Positions 54,181 through 62,308 of a stretch of 64,000 bases of DNA are shown piece after piece. Position 1 is the stretch's first letter, and every line of letters begins with the position of its first letter. Source of the stretch: UBA1952 sp965246785 (lineage in GTDB: Bacteria > Bacteroidota > Bacteroidia > Chitinophagales > Chitinophagaceae); the NCBI GenBank assembly GCA_965246785.1, contig CBDFFM010000032.1, forward strand, positions 248,001-312,000, read 5' to 3'. Below the pieces are notes generated by a model, which saw nothing but the letters and a program-made list of their open reading frames with translations, was not told the DNA's origin and did no database searches. A program made the translations under genes and the position numbers.

Positions 54181-55608
54181 TTGCCGCATAGAAAAAAACA
54201 GAAGCACCTCCCGCTGGAAGGCATTTCCGTAACCGCCTACGCTGCCGAAGGTAAAAGCATAGCCCATCTGCCTGATGGCCGGGTGGCCTTCGTAGAGGGT
54301 GCCGTACCCGGCGATGTGATAACCCTGCGCCTTGGTAAGTCTAAAAAGAGTTTCGCGGAAGGCAAAGCCATTGCTGTCACCCAGCCATCACCGGACAGGG
54401 TAATGCCCTTTTGTCCTCACTTCGGCACCTGCGGCGGCTGCAAATGGCAGATGCTGCCTTATGCAAAGCAGGCGGCATATAAGCAGCAGCAGGTGCGCGA
54501 TCAGCTTACCCGCATCTCCGGCATTGCGCTGCCGGAAGTGCAGCCAATCATCGGCGCAAGCGAAGACGGAACCCGCTACTACCGCAATAAGCTGGAGTTC
54601 ACCTTCAGTGCCACTCGTTATCTGACGCCGGAAGAAATCGCCCTCGCCGGCGAGCATGAACTGGCGCAGGAGCCGGCCCTCGGCTTTCACGCGCCCGGCC
54701 TTTTTGATAAGATAGTTGCTATTCACACCTGCTACCTCCAGTCCGAGCCTACCAACATTCTCCTGAACATCCTGCGCACCTATACGGAGGCAAATGGATT
54801 AAGCTATTACAACTTCCGCGAGCAGCGGGGCTGGCTGCGCAATGTCGTCATCCGTGTGGCGCGGACGGGCGAGGTGATGGTCAATATCGTTTTTCAAAGC
54901 GAAGACAAAGCGGCGCGGGAAGCACTCTTAGCGCACGTCCAGCAAAATGTGCCGGGCATTACTACGCTGCTTTATACCATCAATGGTAAAGTAAATGACA
55001 CCATCTACGACTTGCCGGTGCATATCTACGCCGGGCCTGGCTTTATTCATGAAAAGTTGGCAGACTTTTCATTCCGGCTCTCGCCAAAGTCATTCTTTCA
55101 AACGAATACAGATCAGGCGGAACGGCTTTATCGTGTAACGCGCGACTTTGCCGGACTTACGGGCAATGAAACGCTGTATGACCTGTATTGCGGCACAGGC
55201 AGCATCGGCATCTTTTGCAGTCGCGGCGCAAAAAAAGTAATCGGCATCGAGACAGTAGCCGATGCCGTCAAAGACGCGGCTGAGAATGCCGCCCTGAATG
55301 GTCTTACGCACTGCGAGTTCTTTGCGGGCGATGTAAGCGAGGTATGTACCGAAGATTTCTTTGCGCAGCACGGCCGCCCGGACGTCATCATCACCGACCC
55401 GCCGCGCGCAGGAATGCACGCAAAGCTTATACAAACGCTCCTCGCCATCCGCGCGCCGCGCGTAGTATATGTGAGTTGCAACCCCGCCACACAGGCCCGC
55501 GACTTGGCGCTGCTGCACGAGGCTTATGATGTAAAGGCCCTGCAGCCGGTGGATATGTTTCCGCACACGCACCATATAGAGAATGTGGCGCTGCTGGAGC
55601 TACGGTAG
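54181..55608 (+). CDS. rlmD: 23S rRNA (uracil1939-C5)-methyltransferase, RlmD family
   Basis: A 475-residue RNA m5U methyltransferase of the TrmA/RlmCD superfamily. The N-terminal TRAM domain spans about 10-60. Iron-sulfur cluster cysteines occur as CPHFGTCGGC, with a fourth in IHTCYLQ. SAM motif LYCGTGSIGIF, then DPPRAGMH, and the catalytic Cys in VYVSCNPATQARDL. The TTG at 54181 is preferred because a TATTTTTG element sits just before it; the frame stays open 40 codons upstream. In Bacteroidota this enzyme may have RlmC/TrmA specificity instead. Confidence 0.88.
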   Translation: MPHRKKQKHLPLEGISVTAYAAEGKSIAHLPDGRVAFVEGAVPGDVITLRLGKSKKSFAEGKAIAVTQPSPDRVMPFCPHFGTCGGCKWQMLPYAKQAAYKQQQVRDQLTRISGIALPEVQPIIGASEDGTRYYRNKLEFTFSATRYLTPEEIALAGEHELAQEPALGFHAPGLFDKIVAIHTCYLQSEPTNILLNILRTYTEANGLSYYNFREQRGWLRNVVIRVARTGEVMVNIVFQSEDKAAREALLAHVQQNVPGITTLLYTINGKVNDTIYDLPVHIYAGPGFIHEKLADFSFRLSPKSFFQTNTDQAERLYRVTRDFAGLTGNETLYDLYCGTGSIGIFCSRGAKKVIGIETVADAVKDAAENAALNGLTHCEFFAGDVSEVCTEDFFAQHGRPDVIITDPPRAGMHAKLIQTLLAIRAPRVVYVSCNPATQARDLALLHEAYDVKALQPVDMFPHTHHIENVALLELR

Positions 55609-55628
55609 CATCAGGCTTTGACGGAACA

Positions 55629-55669
55629 GGTCAGACGGCCAACGCCTATAGGCGAAGGCTCGTCAGACC
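55629..55669. repeat. REP-like hairpin, copy E, containing the folC stop codon
   Basis: Imperfect palindrome from GGTCAGACG to CGTCAGACC with a perfect 12-base core CGCCTATAGGCG. The minus-strand TAG inside the core is the stop codon of the folC-like gene. It lies between convergent genes and may act as a terminator. Confidence 0.7.
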
Positions 55670-56956
55670 AATTTCTATCGCCTCGCCAACAATAAAGAAG
55701 CTGCCTGTGATAAGTAGCGCATCTCCCGGTTCAAGTATCGCAGTCACGCTTCTTACCGCTGCCGCAACACTTGGATGGCTGCTTCCGCTTAAGCCCATTT
55801 CCCCGGCTATGGCAGCCAGTTCTTCCACCGGCAGCGCCCGCGGAATATCTGCCGCACAGAAATGAAGCGGCGCATCTTTCGGGAAGAGCACCAGCGCCTC
55901 CCGCACGTCTTTGTCGCGCACAAAGCCGAGGATGATGTGCTTTGTATTCGCCCGGACACGCGCCCAATCTTCCATCACCGCCAAAAGCCCGGCGGGATTA
56001 TGCGCTACATCCGCGATGATAAGCGGCGATTCCTGCCAGACATCCCATCGCCCGCGTAAGCCGGTTAAAGATTTTACATGTTGAAAAGCCTTGGCGACGA
56101 TGTGTTCATCCAGTCTCCACTCTGCAACCCGCAGCGCATCTACCGCCGTTAGTACCGTAGCGATGTTGCGCCGTTGAAAGCTGCCGGCAAGGTCGCAATG
56201 AATCTGGAAGCTGCTGGTGCCGTCCTGCTTTCTTGCCGTGTATGTGCCGGCTGTTTCGCCGTTAAGAATTTTCCATTGATGAAATGCAGGTATCAACTCC
56301 GCGTTTCGGCGTGCTGCTGTAGCTTCAAAGACCGGAAAGGACTCTAAGTGATACTCGCCGATAACTACTGGAATGCCGGGCTTGATAATGCCCGCCTTCT
56401 CCGCCGCAATTTTCGGAATCGTGTCGCCGAGCAGGTCTTTGTGGTCAAAGGATATATTGGTGATGATGCTCAGCTCCGGCGTTATGATGTTTGTAGAATC
56501 TAGCCGCCCGCCAAGGCCGGTTTCAATAATGGCCATATCCACGCCGGCTTTGGCAAAGGCGACAAATGCCATCGCCACCGTGATTTCAAAAAATGATGGC
56601 TCAATGCGTTCAATAAGTGCACGATGACGTGCCACAAAATCCACCACAAAATCTTCCGAAACCATTTTCCCATCTAGGCGGATACGCTCGCGGAAGTCAA
56701 CGAGGTGCGGCGAGGTGTAGAGGCCGGTTTTATAGCCCGCTTCCTGGAAGATAGCCGCAAGCATGTTGCTCGTGCTGCCCTTGCCGTTCGTACCGGCAAT
56801 GTGGACGGACTTGAAGCCTTTTTGCGGATTGCCAAGTGCCGAGCACAGCGCCAAAGTGTTGGTTAGGTCAGGCTTGATGGCGGCCGCGCCCTGCCTGCTG
56901 AACATAGGCAGGCGGGTGTAGAGATAGTCTAAGGTTTCGGCGTAAGTCGGCAGCAT
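55646..56956 (-). CDS. folC: Folylpolyglutamate synthase / dihydrofolate synthase
   Basis: A 436-residue Mur-ligase-related ATP-dependent enzyme of folate metabolism. P-loop AGTNGKGSTSNMLAA is at about 54-68. Then ETGLGGRLDSTN, NISFDHKDLLGDT and ADVAHNPAGL, all family signatures. The final codons (GLTSLRL) and stop are contributed by the REP-like palindrome, so the natural C-terminus was probably remodelled by the repeat. Confidence 0.93.
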   Translation of the reverse strand: MLPTYAETLDYLYTRLPMFSRQGAAAIKPDLTNTLALCSALGNPQKGFKSVHIAGTNGKGSTSNMLAAIFQEAGYKTGLYTSPHLVDFRERIRLDGKMVSEDFVVDFVARHRALIERIEPSFFEITVAMAFVAFAKAGVDMAIIETGLGGRLDSTNIITPELSIITNISFDHKDLLGDTIPKIAAEKAGIIKPGIPVVIGEYHLESFPVFEATAARRNAELIPAFHQWKILNGETAGTYTARKQDGTSSFQIHCDLAGSFQRRNIATVLTAVDALRVAEWRLDEHIVAKAFQHVKSLTGLRGRWDVWQESPLIIADVAHNPAGLLAVMEDWARVRANTKHIILGFVRDKDVREALVLFPKDAPLHFCAADIPRALPVEELAAIAGEMGLSGSSHPSVAAAVRSVTAILEPGDALLITGSFFIVGEAIEIGLTSLRL

Positions 56957-57059
56957 AGCCTCGCAAAATTGCAGTGCGAATGGTAATGCCGCTCTGGCCC
57001 TACGAAGCTATTAGACCTCCTAAGCCTTCAGCAAGTCGTGCAGACTGGTTTCTTTCTAC

Positions 57060-57911
57060 TTATTGCCTCGTCTTAAACACGAAGGTGATATCGCCGAACT
57101 GCTCTTCCGGAGCCGCCTCGCTCGCGTTAAAGCGCACCTGCTGGATTTTGCGCAGCGCAATCGGGTTCAGTTCCGTATTCGTTGAAGATTTAACCTGCCG
57201 GTTAGTAACGGAGCCATCCCGCGCAACGGTTACACGCACCACCACGCGCCCGCCGGAGCGGAATTGCGCCTCCTTTTGCGGGAAGCCAACCATTGTGCGC
57301 CCACTTAGCGCATAGGAGATGCCGCCGGTGCCGCTGCCGGGGGTGCCAGTATAATTCGTGGCGCCCGGTGTGCCGCGCGGTACACCTTGGTCGCCCGTAC
57401 CTCCGGCTACGCCTTCATTGCCGCCTGGCGCATTTGCCGCGGCGCTATTGCCGCCACGTCCGTTGCTGCCCTGATAGACATAGCGCGGGCGCTGCGGCTG
57501 CTGCGTCCTTGCATTATTATTTGTTGTTGCGCTTGTGTTGGAAGGGCGCTGTGCCGGCGTTGTATTCTGGCGCTGCTGGCGGCCCATTTGATTGGCCGCC
57601 GGGACAGAGGGCGCTTCTTCATCCTCGCTACGCTCCACCTGCGCGTTGCTGGCGGCAGCACTGGCAGATGCGCGCACATTCGCATAATCGGGCGCAGGGT
57701 CTTCCATATCCATCGGCTGGTCGGTACCGTTGCCTGTGAGCGAGGAGCCTAGGTTTACTTCCATGCCCATCTCGGGAAGCTGCGGCTCCTGCGCGGGAAG
57801 ATTGAAGCGCCACAGGAGCAGCAACAGAAGTATAAACACGTGCACGCCAGCTGTGATGAGCGCCGGCTTAGATTGCACAAGGCCTCCGGGATGTGTTAGA
57901 TTGGGCGACAT
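57060..57911 (-). CDS. TonB-family energy transducer
   Basis: A 283-residue inner-membrane protein that couples proton motive force to outer membrane receptors. One N-terminal transmembrane helix (ALITAGVHVFILLLLLLWRF). A long Asn/Gln/Ala/Gly-rich periplasmic linker takes the place of the usual Pro-rich one. The C-terminal domain (GRVVVRVTVARDGSVTNRQV ... IQQVRFN) is TonB-like. ExbB/ExbD are not in the window immediately downstream. It could energise the BtuB-like receptor, among others. Confidence 0.88.
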   Translation of the reverse strand: MSPNLTHPGGLVQSKPALITAGVHVFILLLLLLWRFNLPAQEPQLPEMGMEVNLGSSLTGNGTDQPMDMEDPAPDYANVRASASAAASNAQVERSEDEEAPSVPAANQMGRQQRQNTTPAQRPSNTSATTNNNARTQQPQRPRYVYQGSNGRGGNSAAANAPGGNEGVAGGTGDQGVPRGTPGATNYTGTPGSGTGGISYALSGRTMVGFPQKEAQFRSGGRVVVRVTVARDGSVTNRQVKSSTNTELNPIALRKIQQVRFNASEAAPEEQFGDITFVFKTRQ

Positions 57912-57953
57912 AGCAGAATTGGTCAGGCAGCTTCAGGCAGCCCTGTCATAAAG

Positions 57954-58559
57954 TTATGCTTCGCGGCTTGCCATGAAGCCGCTAATGTCTTGTGCGGCGC
58001 CATCCTCACTTTCCGCAAGGGAATGAATAATAGCCTCCCGCTCGCCGGCCGTCTTATTCTGACTGAGCTTTTCCTTTGCATCCAGCTTTGTTACGCGCAT
58101 CCGGAAAGGCATGATGCCTTTAAAGAGCCGCATTTTGTATTCCGGCGAGAGCGCTTCCCATTGCGCGAGATAAGCCGGCTCGCTATGCTGCATCATTTCT
58201 TCCAGAATGGCGAAGCCTGCCGCCTCATTTTCTATTATCTCCACTGTTCCGTAAGCATGCACGGCGATGTAGTTCCATGTCGGAACGTTTTCCTGCTTCT
58301 CGTACAGACTTGGCGAGATGTAGGCGTGCGGCCCGCTAAAGATGACGAGCGCCTCCTTCATGGACTTCCATTGCGGATTGCCTTTGGCGAAGTGAGCGGT
58401 AAGTACAATTTCTTCGCCTTCGTCCGAAACATGAAACGGCAGATGCGTAGCAATTGGAGCTTCGGGGCCGTTGCTGGCGATAATCGCAAACGGGTATTGC
58501 TTCATGAAAGCAATGGCTGTCGCTTGGTCGGGCTGGCGGAAGTGGGGCGGGATGTACAT
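57954..58559 (-). CDS. PaiB-family FMN-binding protein
   Basis: A 201-residue protein of the PaiB family (FMN-binding split barrel, originally named a negative transcriptional regulator). The start MYIPPHFRQ and the core PFAIIASNG..APIATHLPF with FSGPHAYISPSLYE are typical. The exact activity is unresolved in the family. The ATG at 58559 matches the usual family start; an ATG 69 bases upstream would run through a REP-like hairpin. Confidence 0.9.
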   Translation of the reverse strand: MYIPPHFRQPDQATAIAFMKQYPFAIIASNGPEAPIATHLPFHVSDEGEEIVLTAHFAKGNPQWKSMKEALVIFSGPHAYISPSLYEKQENVPTWNYIAVHAYGTVEIIENEAAGFAILEEMMQHSEPAYLAQWEALSPEYKMRLFKGIMPFRMRVTKLDAKEKLSQNKTAGEREAIIHSLAESEDGAAQDISGFMASREA

Positions 58560-58573
58560 ATTTTCTTCGGAAT

Positions 58574-58602
58574 CGGTCAGGCCGCGTTGAGCGGCCCGAC
58601 CG
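58574..58602. repeat. REP-like hairpin, copy D
   Basis: 12-bp stem CGGTCAGGCCGC / GCGGCCCGACCG with one mismatch and a 5-base loop, between the radical SAM gene stop and the paiB start. It shares the CGGTC...GACCG theme of the other copies. Confidence 0.7.
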
Positions 58603-58605
58603 TGT

Positions 58606-59889
58606 TTAATGCGCAAAGGCTTCCTCAAAATTTTCCATACGCTCGCGTGGCGGATTGAAGTAGCCGTATTTCAAGTCCGGAAATTCCGCGCGCAACTCAT
58701 CCATCACTAGGCGGATGCCGTAAGTATCGCCAGTATCCATGATGCCCATGCGACGCAGATACCAGTCAGGATCAATGTTGAAGTTGCGCCATTGAATCAT
58801 GTTCAGGCCCGTCTCGCGTATAAGCGTGCGCAATGCTTCATACTCCGCTTCAGAATCCGTCATTCCGGGAAAGACGAAGTAGTTGATAGAGCTCCAGCCG
58901 CCATGCCGCCGCACCACGCGCAAGCTCTCCACAATGTCCTCAAAGGCATAATTGTTCGGCAGGTAATATTTTTCGTAGATGCCCTTCTGGGCTGAGTTGA
59001 GACTCACGCGAATGCTGTTCAACCCTGCATTCATCAGCGCCTCAACAGCAGCTGGCTTACTGCCGTTGGTGTTGATATTGATGCTGCCTTTCTGGGTGTG
59101 CTTGCGGATTTCAATGATGCTTTCGCGCAGCGTCTCCCACATCAGCAACGGTTCGCCCTCGCAGCCTTGGCCGAATGAGACGATGGGGTAGGGCGCCGTT
59201 TCCAGGTGTGGTACAGTGTACTCCACGATTTCCGCCGCCGTCGGCTTAAAGGTCAGGCGGTCATGAGAAGAGGTGATGGTTTCTTCCACAGGCTGAAAGG
59301 AGATGCAGCCTACGCAATTGGCATTGCAGGCAGGGGAAGAAGGAATCGGGCATTCCCAGCGGCCAATAAAGAAATTCCGCGCAGCGGGACAATGGTAGGT
59401 GAGCGCGCAGGTATTGGCAAGGTGCTGCACGAGCCGGTTGTGCGGGTAAGCCTTCAGCATCCGCTCCACACCGCTATGAATGATGCTTTCATCATAGCCG
59501 GCGGCCTCCTGCCGGATGTCGCGCTCAATGCGCGTGGCCGTTACGTAAAAAGTATCGTTGTGCCAGCCGGCTGCGGTGTAGCAGAAGAGCGGCAGCGTCG
59601 GCGCGTCGGCTTTCGTCTCGTAAGCGGCAAGGTATAGGCCAGTGTGCGCGGGCGGAATGAATGCCGCAACGGCCCAGCCCTTGTCGCAAAGGCGCAATTG
59701 CCCTGTTTTTACATCCAGCCCTATTCCCTGCCGGCCCGGAAGCTCATACAGCGAGCCACCATTGGGAAGTGGAATCCAGTCTTCTTCCGCAACCGGCATG
59801 GCATCCCAGCCGGAACGTCCCAGCGCATAGAGGGAAGTGTCTTCAAAGATGCCGCCTTTGCCGTCGGAATAGAGTAGGTAGGGTTGCAT
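58606..59889 (-). CDS. Uncharacterised radical SAM protein
   Basis: A 427-residue enzyme. The Cx3Cx2C cluster motif is at C188, C192, C195 (CNANCVGC), followed by a radical SAM barrel with FGQGCEGEPLLMWETL and NINTNGSKP. The first about 160 residues form an unidentified N-terminal domain. Three more Cys (161, 167, 180) lie just before the cluster motif and might bind metal. The substrate is unknown; neighbours (PaiB and a membrane protein) give no clear pathway. Confidence 0.85.
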   Translation of the reverse strand: MQPYLLYSDGKGGIFEDTSLYALGRSGWDAMPVAEEDWIPLPNGGSLYELPGRQGIGLDVKTGQLRLCDKGWAVAAFIPPAHTGLYLAAYETKADAPTLPLFCYTAAGWHNDTFYVTATRIERDIRQEAAGYDESIIHSGVERMLKAYPHNRLVQHLANTCALTYHCPAARNFFIGRWECPIPSSPACNANCVGCISFQPVEETITSSHDRLTFKPTAAEIVEYTVPHLETAPYPIVSFGQGCEGEPLLMWETLRESIIEIRKHTQKGSININTNGSKPAAVEALMNAGLNSIRVSLNSAQKGIYEKYYLPNNYAFEDIVESLRVVRRHGGWSSINYFVFPGMTDSEAEYEALRTLIRETGLNMIQWRNFNIDPDWYLRRMGIMDTGDTYGIRLVMDELRAEFPDLKYGYFNPPRERMENFEEAFAH

Positions 59890-59925
59890 TTGATTTCGGA
59901 ATTCGGATTGCGGATTTCTGATTGC
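59888..59925 (-). repeat. AATCCG micro-repeat upstream of the radical SAM gene
   Basis: On the minus strand, copies of AAATCCG/CAATCCG/AATTCCG run up to the ATG at 59889. This is the same word family and orientation as in the murG-murC junction. Confidence 0.6.
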
Positions 59926-60585
59926 TTACCAGGCATTCGCTGCCGCGCGGGCCTTCTCGTATTGATTGATATATTGCCGGGAGTAGGCTTCAACCGCTGC
60001 GCCGTCTGTGCTTACTGTTTCTTTTACGGTACGCTGCAACAGCCTGTTGCCGCTCAGTTCAATGCTAAGGATGTCGTGGCGCAGCAAAACCGCTTCTATC
60101 TCCGTCCAGCGGTAAGTCTTTGCGACGCCGCTTTTAGGAAGCGAAATACCGTTTTCATTGATAAGCGCTTCCTGTGCTGCCGGCTTGCGGCTTTCCCAAA
60201 TTGTAGCTGCTACAATGGCCATCGCAATGACGCCAAACATTGCCGCCGGCCGCCATTGCCCCGCAATGGCAAAGGTCGCACCCGCGCTTGCCAGTATCAA
60301 CACTTCCATAACGCGCAGCCCGATGCTGCGGCGACCCTGCATCAGCCAGCCTTTATTAAAGATGGCAATGACCGTAATAGCTATTCCTACAATAAGGCTG
60401 CAAAGGCCTAACAGCAGAAACGGCCGGTGCGCAACAGGAAATTTCCCGGAAACAGCCGTGAACCAATAGAGCACCAGACAACCAGCGCCGAGCCCGCAAA
60501 GCACGAAAGCGAGCATGAGGTGTAGCGTCGTCATGCGGCGGGTTGATGCGGTGTCTGTAGCTTGGAGCGGCAGGCGGTATTCCAT
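59926..60585 (-). CDS. Membrane protein of unknown function
   Basis: A 219-residue protein with about four transmembrane segments (LMLAFVLCGLGAGCLVLYW, LLGLCSLIVGIAITVIAIF and two in the region EVLILASAGATFAI..AAMFGVIAMAIVAATI). A C-terminal cytoplasmic part of about 80 residues includes YRWTEIEAVLLRHDILSIEL, which resembles a bacterial PH-like domain. The ATG at 60585 is chosen; the open frame upstream is Pro/Lys-rich and overlaps the next gene. Confidence 0.7.
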   Translation of the reverse strand: MEYRLPLQATDTASTRRMTTLHLMLAFVLCGLGAGCLVLYWFTAVSGKFPVAHRPFLLLGLCSLIVGIAITVIAIFNKGWLMQGRRSIGLRVMEVLILASAGATFAIAGQWRPAAMFGVIAMAIVAATIWESRKPAAQEALINENGISLPKSGVAKTYRWTEIEAVLLRHDILSIELSGNRLLQRTVKETVSTDGAAVEAYSRQYINQYEKARAAANAW

Positions 60586-60604
60586 CGGTTGTAAAGATAC
60601 GCCG

Positions 60605-61432
60605 CTACTGCGGGGCGGCTTCTTCGGTGGCTGTTGTGAGCAGGCGTACTTCCCATTCCCGGTACGGCCTTCCGGCATCACCGGCAAGTTCAATCAGGCC
60701 CGCCTCATCCATTGCGCGCAAGCGCCAGGCGAGGTAAACATCGCCGGTGGGCAGCATATGCTTGCTCATAGCGCTGTGCAGCACGCGTAATGCTTTTTGC
60801 GGCTGGACACTCAGCGAAGAAATGAGCTGTGCGTCGTAAAAATTTTCCAGCTGCGATTTAAGCTTTTTGCCGCCTTCGAGCGTGCGGATGCCGGCGTTTT
60901 CTGCCACGAGCTTTTGCCAGGCATCGCCGTCTATTTCCAGCTCTGCCGCTGTTATAGGCCGGGCCAGCCGGCGGGCCTTTATAAGCTCACGGGGTAGCAA
61001 CTCGGAGATGTTTTTGGGATAAAAGACTTTTCCGGCTTCATTCAGAAAAGGCAGGTTGGCAAGGTTGAGCAGGAAGAAGCGGCCGGTGTGCTTGCCGAGA
61101 TAGGGCAGCATCCAGTGGTAAGTACATATATCCGCAGGCCACGGCGCCATCCAGAACCATGCGACTGCGTCGTTGTCTTTATAAAGCTCGTTGCTAACTT
61201 CCAGGAGGCGTTCCAAGTCGTCCACCTCTATAGGCGCCTTTGCATCAGGCGCTACGCCCCGCCACCATTCGCTGCGCAAGGCGGAAAATGACTGGCCTTC
61301 GCCGCGCTGAAGCGGGCCAACGTGGAGTATGTCGCGCATTACCACCACTTCTCCGGCCATAGACGGCTCGGTGGCAATGGCTTCTGTAAGCGGGCGGGCG
61401 GCTTCATCGCCGATGACTATATGATAAATCAT
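60605..61432 (-). CDS. DUF1835-domain protein
   Basis: A 275-residue cytoplasmic protein. The N-terminal MIYHIVIGDEAARPLTEAI and VVVMRDILHVGPL match the DUF1835 pattern. The C-terminal part (FYDAQLISSLSVQPQKALRVL, DVYLAWRLRAM) fits the DUF3658 region that usually accompanies it. Function is unknown. A perfect 12-bp hairpin lies 12 bases before the start codon and separates it from tRNA-Arg. Confidence 0.82.
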   Translation of the reverse strand: MIYHIVIGDEAARPLTEAIATEPSMAGEVVVMRDILHVGPLQRGEGQSFSALRSEWWRGVAPDAKAPIEVDDLERLLEVSNELYKDNDAVAWFWMAPWPADICTYHWMLPYLGKHTGRFFLLNLANLPFLNEAGKVFYPKNISELLPRELIKARRLARPITAAELEIDGDAWQKLVAENAGIRTLEGGKKLKSQLENFYDAQLISSLSVQPQKALRVLHSAMSKHMLPTGDVYLAWRLRAMDEAGLIELAGDAGRPYREWEVRLLTTATEEAAPQ

Positions 61433-61444
61433 AAGCGTAAAATG

Positions 61445-61473
61445 AGAATAGCTACCGTCTTGGTAGCTATTCT
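61445..61473 (-). terminator. Hairpin between tRNA-Arg and DUF1835 gene
   Basis: Perfect 12-bp stem AGAATAGCTACC / GGTAGCTATTCT with a 5-base loop and an AT-rich flank. It lies 6 bases after the tRNA 3' end, so it may end tRNA transcription, guide processing or act in the DUF1835 leader. Confidence 0.6.
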
Positions 61474-61479
61474 TCTTTG

Positions 61480-61553
61480 TGACCGCGTCAGGATTCAAAC
61501 CTGAAACCTTTTGATTCGTAGTCAAATGCTCTATTCAGTTGAGCTACGCAGCC
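61480..61553 (-). tRNA. tRNA-Arg (anticodon ACG)
   Basis: A 74-base cloverleaf: acceptor GGCTGCG pairs with CGCGGTC (two G-U pairs). The D arm contains TAGCTCAACTGAATAGAGC; the anticodon stem TTTGA/TCAAA encloses CTACGAA; the T loop is TTTGAAT. The discriminator base is A, and the CCA is not encoded. ACG is read as ICG if a TadA deaminase is present. Confidence 0.93.
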
Positions 61554-61570
61554 ATTCCCCTTAGGGAACG

Positions 61571-61601
61571 CAAAGATAGGCCCGTGCCCTAAATCTGCCA
61601 A
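61571..61601 (-). promoter_or_regulatory. Promoter of tRNA-Arg
   Basis: On the minus strand TTGG, 19 bases, then TATCTTTG, 17 bases before the tRNA 5' end. This fits the Bacteroidota -33/-7 spacing. Confidence 0.65.
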
Positions 61602-61633
61602 GACTTTTCGGCTTCATCTATTATAATTGCACC

Positions 61634-62236
61634 ATGAAAATCCAAACCACTATCCTCACAATGGCGCTTGCCGGCCTTTCGCTGAGTGCCTCTGCCATGA
61701 AAACAAAGCTCAAGTCCGGCAACCTAAGCACGCTGAAAGGCACTACGGAGTTCAATGTCAGGTATGACTACAGCAAGATGACCGTCACCACCAAAAATGT
61801 AGATGAGGCTGCCTTTATCAAAGAAAAAACCGCCGATCTGAACGAAAAAGAGGCCGGTCGCGGCGACAAATGGGCTAAAAGCTGGGTGGCGGACCGTAAT
61901 GGCCGCTTCGCCGCCCAATTCCAGGAGGAATTTGAGAAGCAAAGCGATATGAAGCTGGTGAGCAATCCTTCTGCCAAATACACGATGATTGTGCACACTA
62001 CACACACCGAGACGGGCTACAACATTGGCATCTCCCGCCGTAATGCCTATATAGATGGCGAGATTACAATTGTGGAAACGGCAAATCCGTCTAACGTCAT
62101 TGCAACGATTATGGTTGATAATTCACCGGGCCGTGACGTATTCGGCTATGATTTTGACACGGGCGCGCGGCTGGCTGAGGCTTATGCGAAGATGGGCAAG
62201 GAAGTTGGCAAGCTGATTAGCAAGAAGATGGATTAA
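61634..62236 (+). CDS. Exported protein of unknown function
   Basis: A 200-residue protein with signal peptide MKIQTTILTMALAGLSLSASA. The mature part mixes strands and helices (TTEFNVRYDYSKMTVTTKNV, YTMIVHTTHTETGYNIGIS, AYIDGEITIVETANPSNVIA), suggesting a periplasmic domain. No family motif is recognised and there is no lipobox or T9SS domain. TATAATTG just before the ATG is a near match to the -7 element. Confidence 0.75.
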   Translation: MKIQTTILTMALAGLSLSASAMKTKLKSGNLSTLKGTTEFNVRYDYSKMTVTTKNVDEAAFIKEKTADLNEKEAGRGDKWAKSWVADRNGRFAAQFQEEFEKQSDMKLVSNPSAKYTMIVHTTHTETGYNIGISRRNAYIDGEITIVETANPSNVIATIMVDNSPGRDVFGYDFDTGARLAEAYAKMGKEVGKLISKKMD

Positions 62237-62258
62237 ACATCAAAGCATTAAGCAAAAG

Positions 62259-62290
62259 AAAGAGGCTGTCCAGTCGGGCAGCCTCTTTTA
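62259..62290. terminator. Terminator between convergent genes
   Basis: 10-bp stem AAAGAGGCTG / CAGCCTCTTT with extra inner pairs and a T tract; it follows the exported protein gene and faces the end of the DksA-like gene. Confidence 0.8.
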
Positions 62291-62308
62291 TTAAAAGAAA
62301 TAGCTTTC

